DNA from: Streptomyces sp. NRRL WC-3626
Lineage (GTDB): Bacteria; Actinomycetota; Actinomycetes; Streptomycetales; Streptomycetaceae
DNA: 64,000 nt
NCBI RefSeq assembly: GCF_000718785.1
Contig: NZ_JOCA01000006.1
Location: 372,001 to 436,000, forward strand
Direction of reading: 5' to 3'
Positions 37,439 to 46,375 of this stretch are shown piece after piece (within the stretch, counting starts at the first letter, position 1; every line of letters starts with the position of its first letter). The notes below the pieces were generated by a model. That model was not told where the DNA came from. It was given only the letters and a program-made list of their open reading frames with translations, and made no database searches. Position numbers and translations under genes: made by a program.

Positions 37439-37927
37439 TCACCCGCTGAATCGCGCGCGGACGCACGGTATGCCGGACGGTGGAGGCCCGTCCAGCACAA
37501 TTCGCCGTCGGACGGCGCCCGTGAACTCCGTCCGTGCGGTCGGCCCGACGGCGATCGCCGGTCCGCCGGCCACCTTGCCGCACAGCCTCCGTATGAGCCC
37601 CGGCACGACCGTGGGTTCCCATTATCGGATTCGTGTTGCCGGCCGCTCCGGTTCCGCAGCGTGCGCGAGGCAATCGGCAAAGCGCTGTACCTTGATGAGC
37701 TTGCGCCGCATCCGCTCGACATCGACGTCGGTTTTCGGCGCGCCGTCGATCCGCCGGGCCAGGTCCAATTGCGGTTTGTGGACGGCCTGTTCGATCCGGC
37801 CGATTCAGCCGCCCGGGACGAACACCCGTGTACCCGGCTCGACCTGCGCGAACCCCGCGTACTCGCGCCGGTGCTCGAGTCCCGTGCCGAAGAACTCCCA
37901 TGCCGCCTGACACGAACCATTGGCCAT
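37439..37927 (-). pseudogene. Decayed XRE (Scr1/DUF5753-type) regulator with two in-frame stops
   Basis: Read from ATG 37927 the frame gives MANGSCQAAWEFFGTGLEHR, REYAGFAQVEPGTRVFVPGG and then TGA at 37805-37807. The same frame resumes IGRIEQAVHKPQLDLARRID ... RKLIKVQRFADCLAHAAEPERPATRIR, meets TAA at 37622-37624, and continues WEPTVVPGL before losing similarity and ending at 37439. This is the usual order of the streptomycete XRE regulators: helix-turn-helix, then an AELE..ATRI helix, then VPGLLQT. Each stop sits where a normal residue is expected (GGYIGQFE; R-x-WEP). The rest of the effector domain is missing. GC content is slightly lower than in neighbours. Confidence 0.75.
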
Positions 37928-38042
37928 AACCAACCCCCTTGTGCTGACCCGCACTTGTAGCGCACGCCCTCCTGCCGAGTGTAGGCGCGACGCGTCATTC
38001 CGGGGGTCCGAAGAATGAAAGAGGAAAAGCGAGGGGATCACC

Positions 38043-38249
38043 GTGGAGGCACGACACTCGACGCTCCGCGTCGAAGAAGCGGAGGACGTGGTGAAGGAAT
38101 TGCGGGCGGCACTCGCGAAGGCCGGAATTACCCCGCCGTCACCCGGGCACGACCCGGTGAGTCCTGCGCGGGAGGTGCCCCGTCCGCTCGTCGAACCGGG
38201 CCGGTGCTCGGTGGGGACCGCGCGGCGGATCGCGGCGGTGGTGCGGTGA
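38043..38249 (+). CDS. Small protein of unknown function next to the decayed regulator
   Basis: A 68-residue protein, MEARHSTLRVEEAEDVVKELRAALAKAGITPPSP and a C-terminal ARRIAAVVR. GAGGGG precedes the GTG at 38043. It is divergent from the pseudogene and its stop overlaps the next GTG (GTGA). Genes like this pair are, as I recall, often found next to XRE/DUF397 sets in streptomycetes; no function is known. Confidence 0.6.
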   Translation: MEARHSTLRVEEAEDVVKELRAALAKAGITPPSPGHDPVSPAREVPRPLVEPGRCSVGTARRIAAVVR

Positions 38250-38461
38250 AGCCGCCCGTCGGCGCCCATGTCGTGGACACCCGGACCGAGCGGATCGGCG
38301 TCGTCATGGGGCATGAGGGGCCCTACGTCCAGCTGAGACCGTACGGCGGCGGCCGGGAATGGGACGCGGACCCCGGGGCCGTACGGCGGGCGACGGCGGC
38401 CGAGCGGCTGCGTGCGGCGACGGCGTACACCAATGCCCGGAGTCGCGGTGAGGTGTCGTGA
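38246..38461 (+). CDS. Small protein of unknown function
   Basis: A 71-residue protein. VGAHVVDTRTERIGVVMGHEGPYVQLRPYGGGREWDADPGAVRRAT looks like a small beta-barrel (SH3-like) unit, and a short helix follows. Start by 4-base overlap with the preceding gene, so translation is coupled. It ends 21 bases before recO. Confidence 0.6.
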   Translation: MKPPVGAHVVDTRTERIGVVMGHEGPYVQLRPYGGGREWDADPGAVRRATAAERLRAATAYTNARSRGEVS

Positions 38462-38482
38462 ACGTAGGCGACAATGGATGCC

Positions 38483-39229
38483 ATGAGTCTGTTCCGCGAC
38501 GACGGCATCGTGCTGCGCACCCAGAAGCTGGGTGAGGCGGACCGGATCATCACCCTGCTCACGCGCGGTCACGGCCGGGTACGCGCGGTGGCGAGGGGCG
38601 TGCGCCGGACGAAATCGAAGTTCGGTGCGCGTCTCGAACCGTTCTCGCACGTGGACGTGCAGTTCTTCTCCAAGGGGAGCGAGCTGATCGGCCGCGGGCT
38701 GCCCCTGTGTACGCAGAGCGAGACGATAGCGCCGTACGGTGGCGGGATCGTCACCGACTACGCGCGGTACACGGCCGGCACCGCCATGCTGGAGACCGCC
38801 GAGCGGTTCACCGACCACGAGGGCGAGCCGGCGGTGCAGCAGTATCTGCTGCTGGTCGGGGCCCTGCGCACGCTGGCGCGGGGCGAGCACGCACCGCATC
38901 TCGTGCTCGACGCCTTCCTGCTGCGGTCGCTCGCGGTGAACGGGTACGCGCCGAGTTTCACGGACTGCGCGAAGTGCGGGATGCCGGGTCCGAACCGGTT
39001 CTTCTCGGTCGCGTCCGGCGGTTCCGTCTGTGTGGACTGCCGGGTGCCCGGCAGCGTCGTACCCTCGCCGCAGGCCCTGGAACTCCTCGGAGCGCTGCTT
39101 ACGGGAGACTGGGGGACCGCGGACGCGTGCGAGGCGCGGTACGTCCGGGAGGGGAGCGGGCTGGTGTCCGCGTACCTGCACTGGCATCTGGAGCGCGGGC
39201 TCCGTTCGCTCCGGTACGTCGAAAAGTAA
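38483..39229 (+). CDS. recO: DNA repair protein RecO
   Basis: A 248-residue recombination mediator of the RecFOR pathway. The N-terminal OB fold MSLFRDDGIVLRTQKLGEADRIITLLTR...VRAVARGVRRTKSKFGARLEPF is characteristic, and the C-terminal zinc site has C162-x2-C165 and C183-x2-C186. An ATG three codons upstream is possible, but MSLFRDDGIVLR is the common family start. It lies 21 bases before uppS. Confidence 0.95.
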   Translation: MSLFRDDGIVLRTQKLGEADRIITLLTRGHGRVRAVARGVRRTKSKFGARLEPFSHVDVQFFSKGSELIGRGLPLCTQSETIAPYGGGIVTDYARYTAGTAMLETAERFTDHEGEPAVQQYLLLVGALRTLARGEHAPHLVLDAFLLRSLAVNGYAPSFTDCAKCGMPGPNRFFSVASGGSVCVDCRVPGSVVPSPQALELLGALLTGDWGTADACEARYVREGSGLVSAYLHWHLERGLRSLRYVEK

Positions 39230-39250
39230 GCACGAGGAGACGAGAGACAC

Positions 39251-40102
39251 ATGGCCGTACGCGGGTTCCTGGGGCGTCAGCGACGGGAGTACAGGACGCC
39301 GGAACCGCACCCTTCGGGCGCGCGGCCCCCGAAGATCCCCGGGGAACTGGTCCCGAAGCATGTGGCGATCGTCATGGACGGCAACGGGCGGTGGGCGAAG
39401 GAGCGGGGGCTGCCGCGCACCGAGGGGCACAAGGTCGGCGCCGAGCGGGTGCTGGACGTGCTCCAGGGCGGTGTCGAGATGGGGGTCGGCGCGATCTCGC
39501 TGTACGCCTTCTCCACCGAGAACTGGAAGCGGTCGCCGGACGAGGTGCGCTTCCTGATGAACTTCAACCGGGACTTCATCCGCAAGACGCGGGACACGCT
39601 CGACGAGCTGGGCATCGGGGTGCGGTGGGTCGGGCGGATGCCGAAGCTGTGGAAGTCGGTGGCGAAGGAGCTGCAGGTCGCCCAGGAGCAGACGAAGGAC
39701 AACGACCGGCTGACGCTGTACTTCTGCATGAACTACGGCGGGCGGGCGGAGATCGCGGACGCGGCGCAGGCGCTGGCGGAGGACGTGCGGGCCGGGCGGC
39801 TCGACCCGTCGAAGGTCAACGAGAAGACGCTGCAGAGGTACATGTACTACCCGGACATGCCGGACGTGGACCTCTTCCTGAGGCCCAGCGGGGAGCAGCG
39901 CACCTCCAACTACCTCCTCTGGCAGAGCGCCTACGCCGAGATGGTCTTCCAGGACGTGCTCTGGCCCGACTTCGACCGCCGCGACCTGTGGCGGGCCTGC
40001 GTCGAGTACGCCTCCCGCGACCGCCGCTTCGGCGGCGCCGTCCCCAACGAGGAACTGGCCGCCATGGAGGCGGCGATGAGGGGCCGTACGGCGGAGTCCT
40101 GA
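39251..40102 (+). CDS. uppS: Isoprenyl (undecaprenyl-type) diphosphate synthase
   Basis: A 283-residue cis-prenyltransferase that makes the polyprenyl carrier for cell-wall synthesis. It has the signature [17 protein letters not shown] with catalytic D43, [25 protein letters not shown] and the C-terminal [29 protein letters not shown]. The length is typical of actinobacterial members. It forms a short operon with recO and is followed by a strong hairpin. Confidence 0.96.
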   Translation: MAVRGFLGRQRREYRTPEPHPSGARPPKIPGELVPKHVAIVMDGNGRWAKERGLPRTEGHKVGAERVLDVLQGGVEMGVGAISLYAFSTENWKRSPDEVRFLMNFNRDFIRKTRDTLDELGIGVRWVGRMPKLWKSVAKELQVAQEQTKDNDRLTLYFCMNYGGRAEIADAAQALAEDVRAGRLDPSKVNEKTLQRYMYYPDMPDVDLFLRPSGEQRTSNYLLWQSAYAEMVFQDVLWPDFDRRDLWRACVEYASRDRRFGGAVPNEELAAMEAAMRGRTAES

Positions 40103-40221
40103 CGGCTGGCCGTCGTGGATGTGACGCCCGCTTGCCGCCAACCTCGTTGGCGGGGAGCCCTGGTGGGCGCGGGAGGCGTGAACAGGCTTGCGGGGGAAGG
40201 GAGCAGGGGGCGCCCCGGAGA

Positions 40222-40256
40222 GTCGGCCGGGGCCTCCCATGGTTGCCCCGGCCGAC
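40222..40256 (+). terminator. Hairpin terminator after uppS
   Basis: GTCGGCCGGGGC (40222-40233) pairs perfectly with GCCCCGGCCGAC (40245-40256) around an 11-base loop. The 418-base gap from 40103 to 40520 otherwise holds a comparatively AT-rich stretch near 40260-40430, likely the promoter and leader of the secreted protein gene; no real gene was found in it. Confidence 0.7.
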
Positions 40257-40520
40257 GGTCCGGGACGGTCAAATGGTCTCGATCAACGGTGACTTGTGTG
40301 ATCCGGCAACCATCCGGTGCGATGTCGGATGCACCCTCCAGGTGCTTGACCGTTCATCGTTCGGCCTGGTCCGGAGCCATCTTTTGCACTCGGGGAAGAG
40401 CTGCGCAATGGTGGAAATCGAGGATCTTTTCGATGCCTGGGGGGCGGGACGGCCGGCCGAAGCCGAGTCCTCCCGGTGCGGATCCTCGTGCCCTTCCACC
40501 ATCCACGCTTGGAGGCTGTC

Positions 40521-40949
40521 ATGGCCGTTCGCTTGACAAACGCGAGGAAGAGGAACGTGTCCCGGGGTGCCGTAGCGAGCGTGTTCGCGCTGGCGCTGGC
40601 CTTCCCGGTGGCTGCGGCCACGGCAGCCTCGGCCAATCCGCAGAACCCGTCGGTGGTCCTCAGGGGAAGCGTCAGCTGCGCGAACTTCGGCCCCCAGTTC
40701 GTGCCGACCTCCCTGTCGGTCCAGTCGGTCGGAGGGGCGGCCAACAGCACGACGATCAACGCGACCACGCCCCGGGCCCTCTATTCGCAGCTGTCCCTCA
40801 ACCCGGTGAGCCCGGGTGCGGGCGACAACGCGACCGCCACGCTCACGTGCACGAGCACCACGGATGGGCTGGAGGAGACCAAGGTCGTGAACTTCCAGCT
40901 GGTCCGTCCGGCGGGCATCGGCGTCACGGCGACCCTGAACATCCTTTGA
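40521..40949 (+). CDS. Secreted protein of unknown function
   Basis: A 142-residue protein with a Sec signal peptide (MAVRLTNARKRNVSRGAVASVFALALAFPVAAATAASA, about 38 residues). A small beta-rich domain with two cysteines (VSCANFG and TLTCTST) follows. TTGGAGG precedes the ATG at 40521. The size, two cysteines and Ser/Thr richness recall the secreted protein at 14459, but the sequences are not evidently related. Confidence 0.75.
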   Translation: MAVRLTNARKRNVSRGAVASVFALALAFPVAAATAASANPQNPSVVLRGSVSCANFGPQFVPTSLSVQSVGGAANSTTINATTPRALYSQLSLNPVSPGAGDNATATLTCTSTTDGLEETKVVNFQLVRPAGIGVTATLNIL

Positions 40950-40969
40950 CCGCCACTCCTGTCGAGGCC

Positions 40970-41005
40970 GGTCCCGCCCCATGGACACCTGCATGGGGCG
41001 GGACC
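40970..41005. terminator. Bidirectional terminator between the secreted protein gene and zur
   Basis: GGTCCCGCCCCATG (40970-40983) pairs perfectly with CATGGGGCGGGACC (40992-41005) around an 8-base loop, between two convergent genes. Confidence 0.75.
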
Positions 41006-41028
41006 GCGTGCCTTCTTCGGCGAAGGGC

Positions 41029-41448
41029 TCAGCCCTTCGCCACCCCCGCGCACTCCGCGCAGGTGCCGAAGATCTCGACCGTGTGGGCCACGTTGACGTA
41101 GCCGTGTTCCGCCGCGATGGCCTCCGCCCACTTCTCCACCGCCGGGCCCTCCACCTCCACCGCCTTGCCGCAGGTGCGGCAGACCAGGTGGTGGTGGTGG
41201 TCGCCGGTGGAGCAGCGGCGGTAGACGGACTCGCCCTCGGCGGTGCGCAGGACGTCGACCTCGCCGGCGTCGGCGAGGGACTGGAGCGTGCGGTAGACCG
41301 TGGTCAGGCCGACGGAGTCGCCCTTGTGCTTGAGCATGTCGTGGAGTTCCTGCGCGCTGCGGAACTCGTCGACCTCCTGCAGGCACGCCGACACAGCGGC
41401 ACGCTGCCGGGTGGCACGGCCCTTCACGGGCGGTCCTGCGGTCGTCAC
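41029..41448 (-). CDS. zur: Zinc uptake regulator Zur (Fur family)
   Basis: A 139-residue Fur-family repressor. The N-terminal winged helix includes RQRAAVSACLQEVDEFRSAQELHDMLKHKGDSVGLTTVYRTLQSL. The regulatory metal site GDHHHHLVCRTCGKAVEVEG and the structural zinc CxxC pairs (CRTC, CAEC) are visible. The link to zinc comes from the znu genes just upstream on the same strand. It probably binds Zn(II) and represses znuACB through the boxes near 44200. Confidence 0.92.
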   Translation of the reverse strand: MTTAGPPVKGRATRQRAAVSACLQEVDEFRSAQELHDMLKHKGDSVGLTTVYRTLQSLADAGEVDVLRTAEGESVYRRCSTGDHHHHLVCRTCGKAVEVEGPAVEKWAEAIAAEHGYVNVAHTVEIFGTCAECAGVAKG

Positions 41449-41511
41449 GGGATTGCCTCCTCACGTCGGGCCGTCTGCCGGGGCCATTGTGCCAGTCCGG
41501 GCAGCGGGGAG

Positions 41512-42414
41512 TCAGGCGCCGGCCGGGTCCCCCGATTCACGGCCGGCCGGAATCGCACACTCCGCGGGATCGCCGCCCGGCTGTGCGGCGGCCAGTGCCC
41601 GGGCGCGGCGGCGGGCCAGCGGGGTGGCCAGCGCGGTCAGCGCGATGAACGCGGCGATGGTCAGCAGCACGATCGTCGCACCGGGCGGGACGTCCTGGTA
41701 GTACGAGGTGACCGTGCCGCCGATGGTCACGCTCACACCGATCGCGACGGCGATGGCGAAGGTGGCGGCGAAGCTGCGGGTGAGCTGCTGGGCGGCCGCG
41801 ACCGGCACCACCATGAGCGCGCTCACCAGCAGCAGGCCGACCACGCGCATCGCGACGGAGACCGTGACGGCGGCCGTGATCGCCGTGAGCAGGTTCAGGA
41901 AGCGCACCGGCAGGCCCGTGACCCGGGCGAACTCCTCGTCCTGGCTGACCGCGAACAGTTGCCGGCGCAGACCGACGGTGATCAGCACCACGAACGCGGC
42001 CAGCAGGCAGATCGCGGTCACGTCGGACTCGGACACCGTGGACAGCGAGCCGAACAGGAACGAGGAGAGGTTCGTGGTGGAGCCGCCGGGGGCGAGGTTG
42101 ATGAACATGACACCGCCGGCCATACCGCCGTAGAAGAGCATCGCGAGGGCGATGTCACCGCGGGTCTTGGCGTACCAGCGGACCAGTTCCATGAAGACGG
42201 CGCCGAGGACGGAGACGAGCGTCGCCATCCACACCGGGGACCAGCTGAGCAGGAAGCCGAGGCCGACACCGGTCATGGCGACGTGGCCGATGCCGTCGCC
42301 CATGAGGGCCTGGCGGCGCTGGACGAGGTAGATGCCGACGGCGGGGGCGGTGATGCCGACCAGGACGGCGGCGAGCAGCGCCCGCTGCATGAAGGCGTAG
42401 TCGAGGATGTCCAT
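41512..42414 (-). CDS. znuB: Zinc ABC transporter permease
   Basis: A 300-residue permease of the ABC-3 family with about eight helices. The start MDILDYAFMQRALLAAVLVGITAPAVGIYLVQRRQALMGDGIGHVAMTGVGLGFLL and the later DEEFARVTGLPVRFLNLL coupling region are typical. It lies 5 bases after znuC and precedes zur in the same direction, so one transcript may cover all four genes. Confidence 0.93.
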   Translation of the reverse strand: MDILDYAFMQRALLAAVLVGITAPAVGIYLVQRRQALMGDGIGHVAMTGVGLGFLLSWSPVWMATLVSVLGAVFMELVRWYAKTRGDIALAMLFYGGMAGGVMFINLAPGGSTTNLSSFLFGSLSTVSESDVTAICLLAAFVVLITVGLRRQLFAVSQDEEFARVTGLPVRFLNLLTAITAAVTVSVAMRVVGLLLVSALMVVPVAAAQQLTRSFAATFAIAVAIGVSVTIGGTVTSYYQDVPPGATIVLLTIAAFIALTALATPLARRRARALAAAQPGGDPAECAIPAGRESGDPAGA

Positions 42415-42419
42415 CGGAT

Positions 42420-43190
42420 TCAGCTCAGCAGTCCTGTGCGGATCGGTTCGGTGCCCGCGGGGGCGTGCGGGTGGACGTGGTCGTGGCCGGGCAGGGCGTG
42501 CTGGCCGACGGCCTTCGGGGGCGGGCCGTCGTGCAGGACGCAGCCGTCGCGCAGGACGACCGCCCGGTCGATCAGGGGCTCCAGGGGGCCCAGCTCGTGC
42601 AGGACGAGGAGGACCGTGGCGCCCTCGGCGACCTGGCCCTTCAGCGTCTCGGCGAGGATCCCCTGGCTGGCCAGGTCGACGCCCGCCATCGGCTCGTCCA
42701 TGATCAGCAGTTCGGGTACGGCGGCGAGCGCGCGGGCGATCAGGACCCGCTGGTGCTGGCCGCCGGAGAGGGCGTCCACGGAGTCCTTGGCCCGGTCCGC
42801 CATGCCGACGAGGTCCAGGGCATGCCGTACGGCCTCGTGGTCGGCCCTGCGGAAGAGGCCGAAGCGGGTACGGGAGAGACGGCCGGAGGAGACGACCTCG
42901 GTGACCGTCGCCGGGACGCCGCCGGACGCCGTGGTGCGCTGCGGGACGTAGCCCACGCGCGCCCAGTCGCGGAACCGGTGCCGCGGGGTGCCGAACAGTT
43001 CGATCTCCCCAGCGCTGACCGGTACTTGGCCGATGACGCTGCGTACGGCCGTCGACTTGCCGGAGCCGTTGGCGCCGAGCAGGGCGACGACCTCACCGCG
43101 GCGCACGGTGAGGTCGATGCCGCGAAGGACGGGGCGGGAGCCCAGCTCGGCGCGGACGCCGCGCAGGGAGATGACGGGCTCGGTCGTCAT
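42420..43190 (-). CDS. znuC: Zinc ABC transporter ATP-binding protein
   Basis: A 256-residue ATPase: Walker A GANGSGKS, Q-loop VPQR, signature LSGGQHQRVLIARAL, Walker B LLIMDEPMAGVD and H-loop VLHELG. A histidine-rich tail (ALPGHDHVHPHAPAG) fits a zinc transporter. The ATG at 43190 is preceded by GGAGGACGGC; the frame remains open far upstream but only as an antisense shadow of znuA. Confidence 0.93.
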   Translation of the reverse strand: MTTEPVISLRGVRAELGSRPVLRGIDLTVRRGEVVALLGANGSGKSTAVRSVIGQVPVSAGEIELFGTPRHRFRDWARVGYVPQRTTASGGVPATVTEVVSSGRLSRTRFGLFRRADHEAVRHALDLVGMADRAKDSVDALSGGQHQRVLIARALAAVPELLIMDEPMAGVDLASQGILAETLKGQVAEGATVLLVLHELGPLEPLIDRAVVLRDGCVLHDGPPPKAVGQHALPGHDHVHPHAPAGTEPIRTGLLS

Positions 43191-43213
43191 GCCGTCCTCC
43201 GGTGGTTCGTCGG

Positions 43214-44200
43214 TCACTTGCTGCCCAGGGCCGTCTGCAGGGCCTTGAGGTTGGCTTCCATGACCTGGAAGTAGTCGTCGCCGCGGGAGCCGTCGGTGAT
43301 GCCCTCGAGCGGGTCGAGGACGTCCGTCTTCAGTCCGGTGTCGCCGGCGAGGGTCTTGGCGGTCTTGTCGCTGACCAGGGTCTCGTAGAAGACGGTGGTG
43401 ACGCCGTCGGCCTTCGCCATCTCCTGGAGTTCCTTCACACGGGCCCCGCTGGGCTCGGACTCCGGGTCCAGGCCGCTGATGGCCTCCTCGGTCAGGCCGT
43501 AGCGCTCGGCGAGGTAGCCGAAGGCGGCGTGCGTGGTGATGAAGACGTCGTTCTTCTTGTCCGCGAGGCCGGTCTTGAAGGTGCTGTCGAGCTCGCCCAG
43601 CTTCTTGACCAGGGCCTCGGTGTTCTTCTTGTAGTCGGCGGCGTGGTCCGGGTCCGCCTTCTCGAAGGCCTTGCCGACCCCCTCGGCGACCTCGGCGTAC
43701 TTCACCGGGTCGAGCCAGATGTGGGGGTCCTTGCCGCCCTCGTGCTCGTGGTCGTGCCCCTCCTCCCCGTGTTCCTCCTCCTCGTGCGCGTGCTCGTCCG
43801 CGTGCCCGCCGGCCTCGGAGCCGTGCTCCTCCAGGGTGGTCAGCGTGGCCGCGTCGATCTTCGTGGTGACGGGGGACTGGCCGATGGCCTCGTCGACGGA
43901 GGGCTGCAGGCCCTTGAGGTAGAGCGCCGCGTCGGACTCCTCGAGCTGCGCGGTCTGCTTGGCGCTGATCTCCAGGTCGTGCGGCTCCTGGCCGGGCTGG
44001 GTCAGACTGGTGACGTTGACGTGCTCGCCGCCGATCTGCTCGGCGAGGAAGGCCATCGGGTAGAACGACGCGACGACGTCGAACTTGTCGGTGTTGCCCG
44101 CGGCGGCGCTGTCGGAGGAGCAGGCGGTCAGGGTGCCGAGCCCGAGGGCGGTGACCGCGGCCAGCGCGGCCGTGGATATGTAGTGTCGTCGTACGTTCAT
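43214..44200 (-). CDS. znuA: Zinc-binding lipoprotein of the ABC transporter
   Basis: A 328-residue cluster 9 solute-binding protein. The signal peptide ends in lipobox LTAC with C27. The metal ligands sit in GQEPHDLEIS, DPHIWLDP, THAAFGYLA and a late Asp. A long acidic histidine-rich loop (about residues 110-160, EHGSEAGGHADEHAHEEEEHGEEGHDHEH) is the hallmark of ZnuA and captures zinc. The ATG at 44200 gives MNVRRHY; upstream alternatives would lie inside the putative Zur box. Confidence 0.94.
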   Translation of the reverse strand: MNVRRHYISTAALAAVTALGLGTLTACSSDSAAAGNTDKFDVVASFYPMAFLAEQIGGEHVNVTSLTQPGQEPHDLEISAKQTAQLEESDAALYLKGLQPSVDEAIGQSPVTTKIDAATLTTLEEHGSEAGGHADEHAHEEEEHGEEGHDHEHEGGKDPHIWLDPVKYAEVAEGVGKAFEKADPDHAADYKKNTEALVKKLGELDSTFKTGLADKKNDVFITTHAAFGYLAERYGLTEEAISGLDPESEPSGARVKELQEMAKADGVTTVFYETLVSDKTAKTLAGDTGLKTDVLDPLEGITDGSRGDDYFQVMEANLKALQTALGSK

Positions 44201-44236
44201 GACAGTCATTTTCAACGAAGATGGAAACCGTTGTCA
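44200..44236 (-). promoter_or_regulatory. Two candidate Zur boxes upstream of znuA
   Basis: TGACAGTCATTTTCA (44200-44214) and TGGAAACCGTTGTCA (44222-44236) are both imperfect 7-1-7 inverted repeats resembling the streptomycete Zur box (TGAAAAT-N-ATTTTCA type). The first touches the znuA start codon and the second lies where its promoter should be. The divergent glyS gene starts at 44363. Confidence 0.6.
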
Positions 44237-44362
44237 ACAAGCCTGGTCGGAGATCCGGAACGGGCCCCCGATTTGGCCGTGAGGCAGTCCCCGCCGGTAA
44301 CCTGAGTCATTCGCTGGAAGCAATCTCGCTTCGTCGCCCGTCGTCGTAATGAAGAGAGCACC

Positions 44363-45745
44363 GTGGCCGCCGACAAGATCGACACCATCGTCAGCCTGAG
44401 CAAGCGCCGTGGCTTCGTTTTCCCTTGTAGTGAGATCTACGGCGGCCAGCGTGCCGCCTGGGACTACGGGCCGCTGGGTGTCGAGCTCAAGGAGAACCTC
44501 AAGCGCCAGTGGTGGCGCTACATGGTGACGTCGCGCGAGGACGTGGTCGGTATCGACTCGTCCGTGATCCTGGCCCCGGAGGTGTGGGTCGCCTCCGGTC
44601 ACGTCGCCACGTTCACGGACCCGCTGACCGAGTGCACCTCCTGCCACAAGCGGTTCCGCGCGGACCACCTGGAGGAGGCGTACGAGGAGAAGAAGGGCCA
44701 CGCCCCCGAGAACGGCCTCGCCGACCTCAACTGCCCCAACTGCGGCAACAAGGGCACCTTCACCGAGCCCAAGCAGTTCTCGGGTCTGCTCTCCACCCAC
44801 CTCGGCCCGACCCAGGACAGCGGCTCCGTCGCCTACCTGCGGCCCGAGACCGCCCAGGGCATCTTCACCAACTTCGCCCAGGTGCAGACCACTTCGCGTC
44901 GCAAGCCGCCGTTCGGCATCGCCCAGATGGGCAAGTCCTTCCGCAACGAGATCACGCCCGGCAACTTCATCTTCCGCACCCGCGAGTTCGAGCAGATGGA
45001 GATGGAGTTCTTCGTCAAGCCGGGCGAGGACGAGGAGTGGCAGGAGTACTGGATGGAGCAGCGCTGGAACTGGTACACCGGTCTCGGCCTGCGCGAGGAG
45101 AACATGCGGTGGTTCGAGCACCCGAAGGAGAAGCTCTCCCACTACTCCAAGCGCACCGCCGACATCGAGTACCGCTTCCAGTTCGGCGGCAGCGAGTGGG
45201 GTGAGCTGGAGGGCGTCGCCAACCGCACCGACTACGACCTCGGCGCGCACTCCAAGGCCTCCGGCCAGGACCTCTCCTTCTTCGACCAGGAGGCCCAGGA
45301 GCGCTGGACGCCGTACGTCATCGAGCCGGCGGCCGGTGTCGGCCGCGCGATGCTGGCGTTCCTGCTGGACGCGTACATCGAGGACGAGGCGCCCAACGCC
45401 AAGGGCAAGATGGAGAAGCGCACGGTGCTGCGGCTGGACCACCGGCTCGCGCCGGTGAAGGTCGCGGTGCTGCCGCTGTCGCGCAACGCGGAGCTGTCGC
45501 CGAAGGCGAAGGGGCTTGCGCAGGCGCTCCGGCAGAACTGGAACATCGAGTTCGACGACGCCGGTGCGATCGGGCGGCGTTACCGCCGGCAGGACGAGAT
45601 CGGTACGCCGTTCTGTGTCACCGTCGACTTCGACACGCTGGACGACAACGCGGTGACCGTGCGTGAGCGGGACACGATGAAGCAGGAGCGGGTGTCCCTG
45701 GACCAGATCGAGGGGTACCTCGCCGCACGCCTCGTCGGCGCGTAG
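44363..45745 (+). CDS. glyS: Glycyl-tRNA synthetase
   Basis: A 460-residue class II synthetase of the homodimeric type. It has the N-terminal [38 protein letters not shown], zinc-binding cysteines ([16 protein letters not shown]), motif 2 [34 protein letters not shown] and a motif 3 region ending [19 protein letters not shown]. The anticodon-binding domain closes the protein. GTG start after GAAGAGAG. Confidence 0.96.
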   Translation: MAADKIDTIVSLSKRRGFVFPCSEIYGGQRAAWDYGPLGVELKENLKRQWWRYMVTSREDVVGIDSSVILAPEVWVASGHVATFTDPLTECTSCHKRFRADHLEEAYEEKKGHAPENGLADLNCPNCGNKGTFTEPKQFSGLLSTHLGPTQDSGSVAYLRPETAQGIFTNFAQVQTTSRRKPPFGIAQMGKSFRNEITPGNFIFRTREFEQMEMEFFVKPGEDEEWQEYWMEQRWNWYTGLGLREENMRWFEHPKEKLSHYSKRTADIEYRFQFGGSEWGELEGVANRTDYDLGAHSKASGQDLSFFDQEAQERWTPYVIEPAAGVGRAMLAFLLDAYIEDEAPNAKGKMEKRTVLRLDHRLAPVKVAVLPLSRNAELSPKAKGLAQALRQNWNIEFDDAGAIGRRYRRQDEIGTPFCVTVDFDTLDDNAVTVRERDTMKQERVSLDQIEGYLAARLVGA

Positions 45746-46053
45746 CCGCTGGCCGCGGGGGGTACGGGGGGTGATCTCCTGTTGATCCGATGCGGTCGTC
45801 GGCCACGGTGACCGCCCAGGGGGCTCCGCCCCCCGGACCCCCCGCCCTCGCCCACCAGCCACCCGACTCGGTTGGCTGGTGGGCCGGCGTCCCCCCGGGG
45901 GCTCCGCCCCCGGACCCCCGTTCCCCCGCCTCCTTCGTTCCCGCGGGCAGTCGTGCCGCAGGGCGGCACGGGTGGGCGCGACGGCACCCCGCCAACGCCG
46001 GGCTGCGAGAACACCCCCCGGCCCCCACAAGCGCCGGGGCGTGCCGGCGGCCC
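45746..46053. repeat. Intergenic GC-rich repeat block with hairpin
   Basis: Two direct copies of GGGGGCTCCGCCCC followed by a GGACCCCC-like tail (45819-45843 and 45897-45919) flank a perfect stem. CCCACCAGCCA (45851-45861) pairs with TGGCTGGTGGG (45873-45883). Such GGGGCTCCGCCCC elements are common in streptomycete spacers. The hairpin may terminate glyS. No gene is seen in this 308-base gap. Confidence 0.65.
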
Positions 46054-46257
46054 TCACCGCTCCGGCGGGTCCACCGTCGCCCCGTGCGCCTCCGCCAGAT
46101 GCTCCTGCGCCTTGAGCCACGGCAGGAACTGCGCGCTTCTCCGCCAGCCGCACGTGTCACATCTGATCGTCCGCTGCGCCCCGGTGCGCCGTACCCGCAC
46201 GACGTGCTCCCGCCCGTCCGGGTCCAGCCGGCTGACCTTACTCGCATCGATCTCCAC
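46054..46257 (-). CDS. Small putative zinc-binding protein
   Basis: A 67-residue protein: MEIDASKVSRLDPDGREHVVRVRRTG, then IRCDTCGWRRSAQFLPWLKAQEHLAEAH. The C-x2-C and two later histidines form a C2H2-like pattern. The GTG at 46257 is preceded by GGAGGA. Function unknown; divergent from the next gene. Confidence 0.65.
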   Translation of the reverse strand: MEIDASKVSRLDPDGREHVVRVRRTGAQRTIRCDTCGWRRSAQFLPWLKAQEHLAEAHGATVDPPER

Positions 46258-46375
46258 GACGACTCCTCCAGGCCCCTCCGACGGCACCCCTGCCCACGCC
46301 CCTGCCCACACCACCGCCCGGCACGGTACCGTTCCGCCCGTGCCCCGGGGGCCGTTCGGGAGGGGGGAGAACGAA

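Noticed and set aside
37661..37960. Plus-strand 99-codon frame over the decayed regulator
   Set aside because: The minus-strand frame shows clear regulator similarity through two stops; the plus frame has none.
40273..40536. Short frame giving MVSINGDLCDPATIRCDVGC and onward before the secreted protein gene
   Set aside because: No ribosome binding site and it runs into the signal peptide region of the better-supported gene at 40521.
45746..46053. Possible gene in the spacer after glyS
   Set aside because: The spacer is made of repeats and a hairpin, and its open frames have proline-rich shadow composition.
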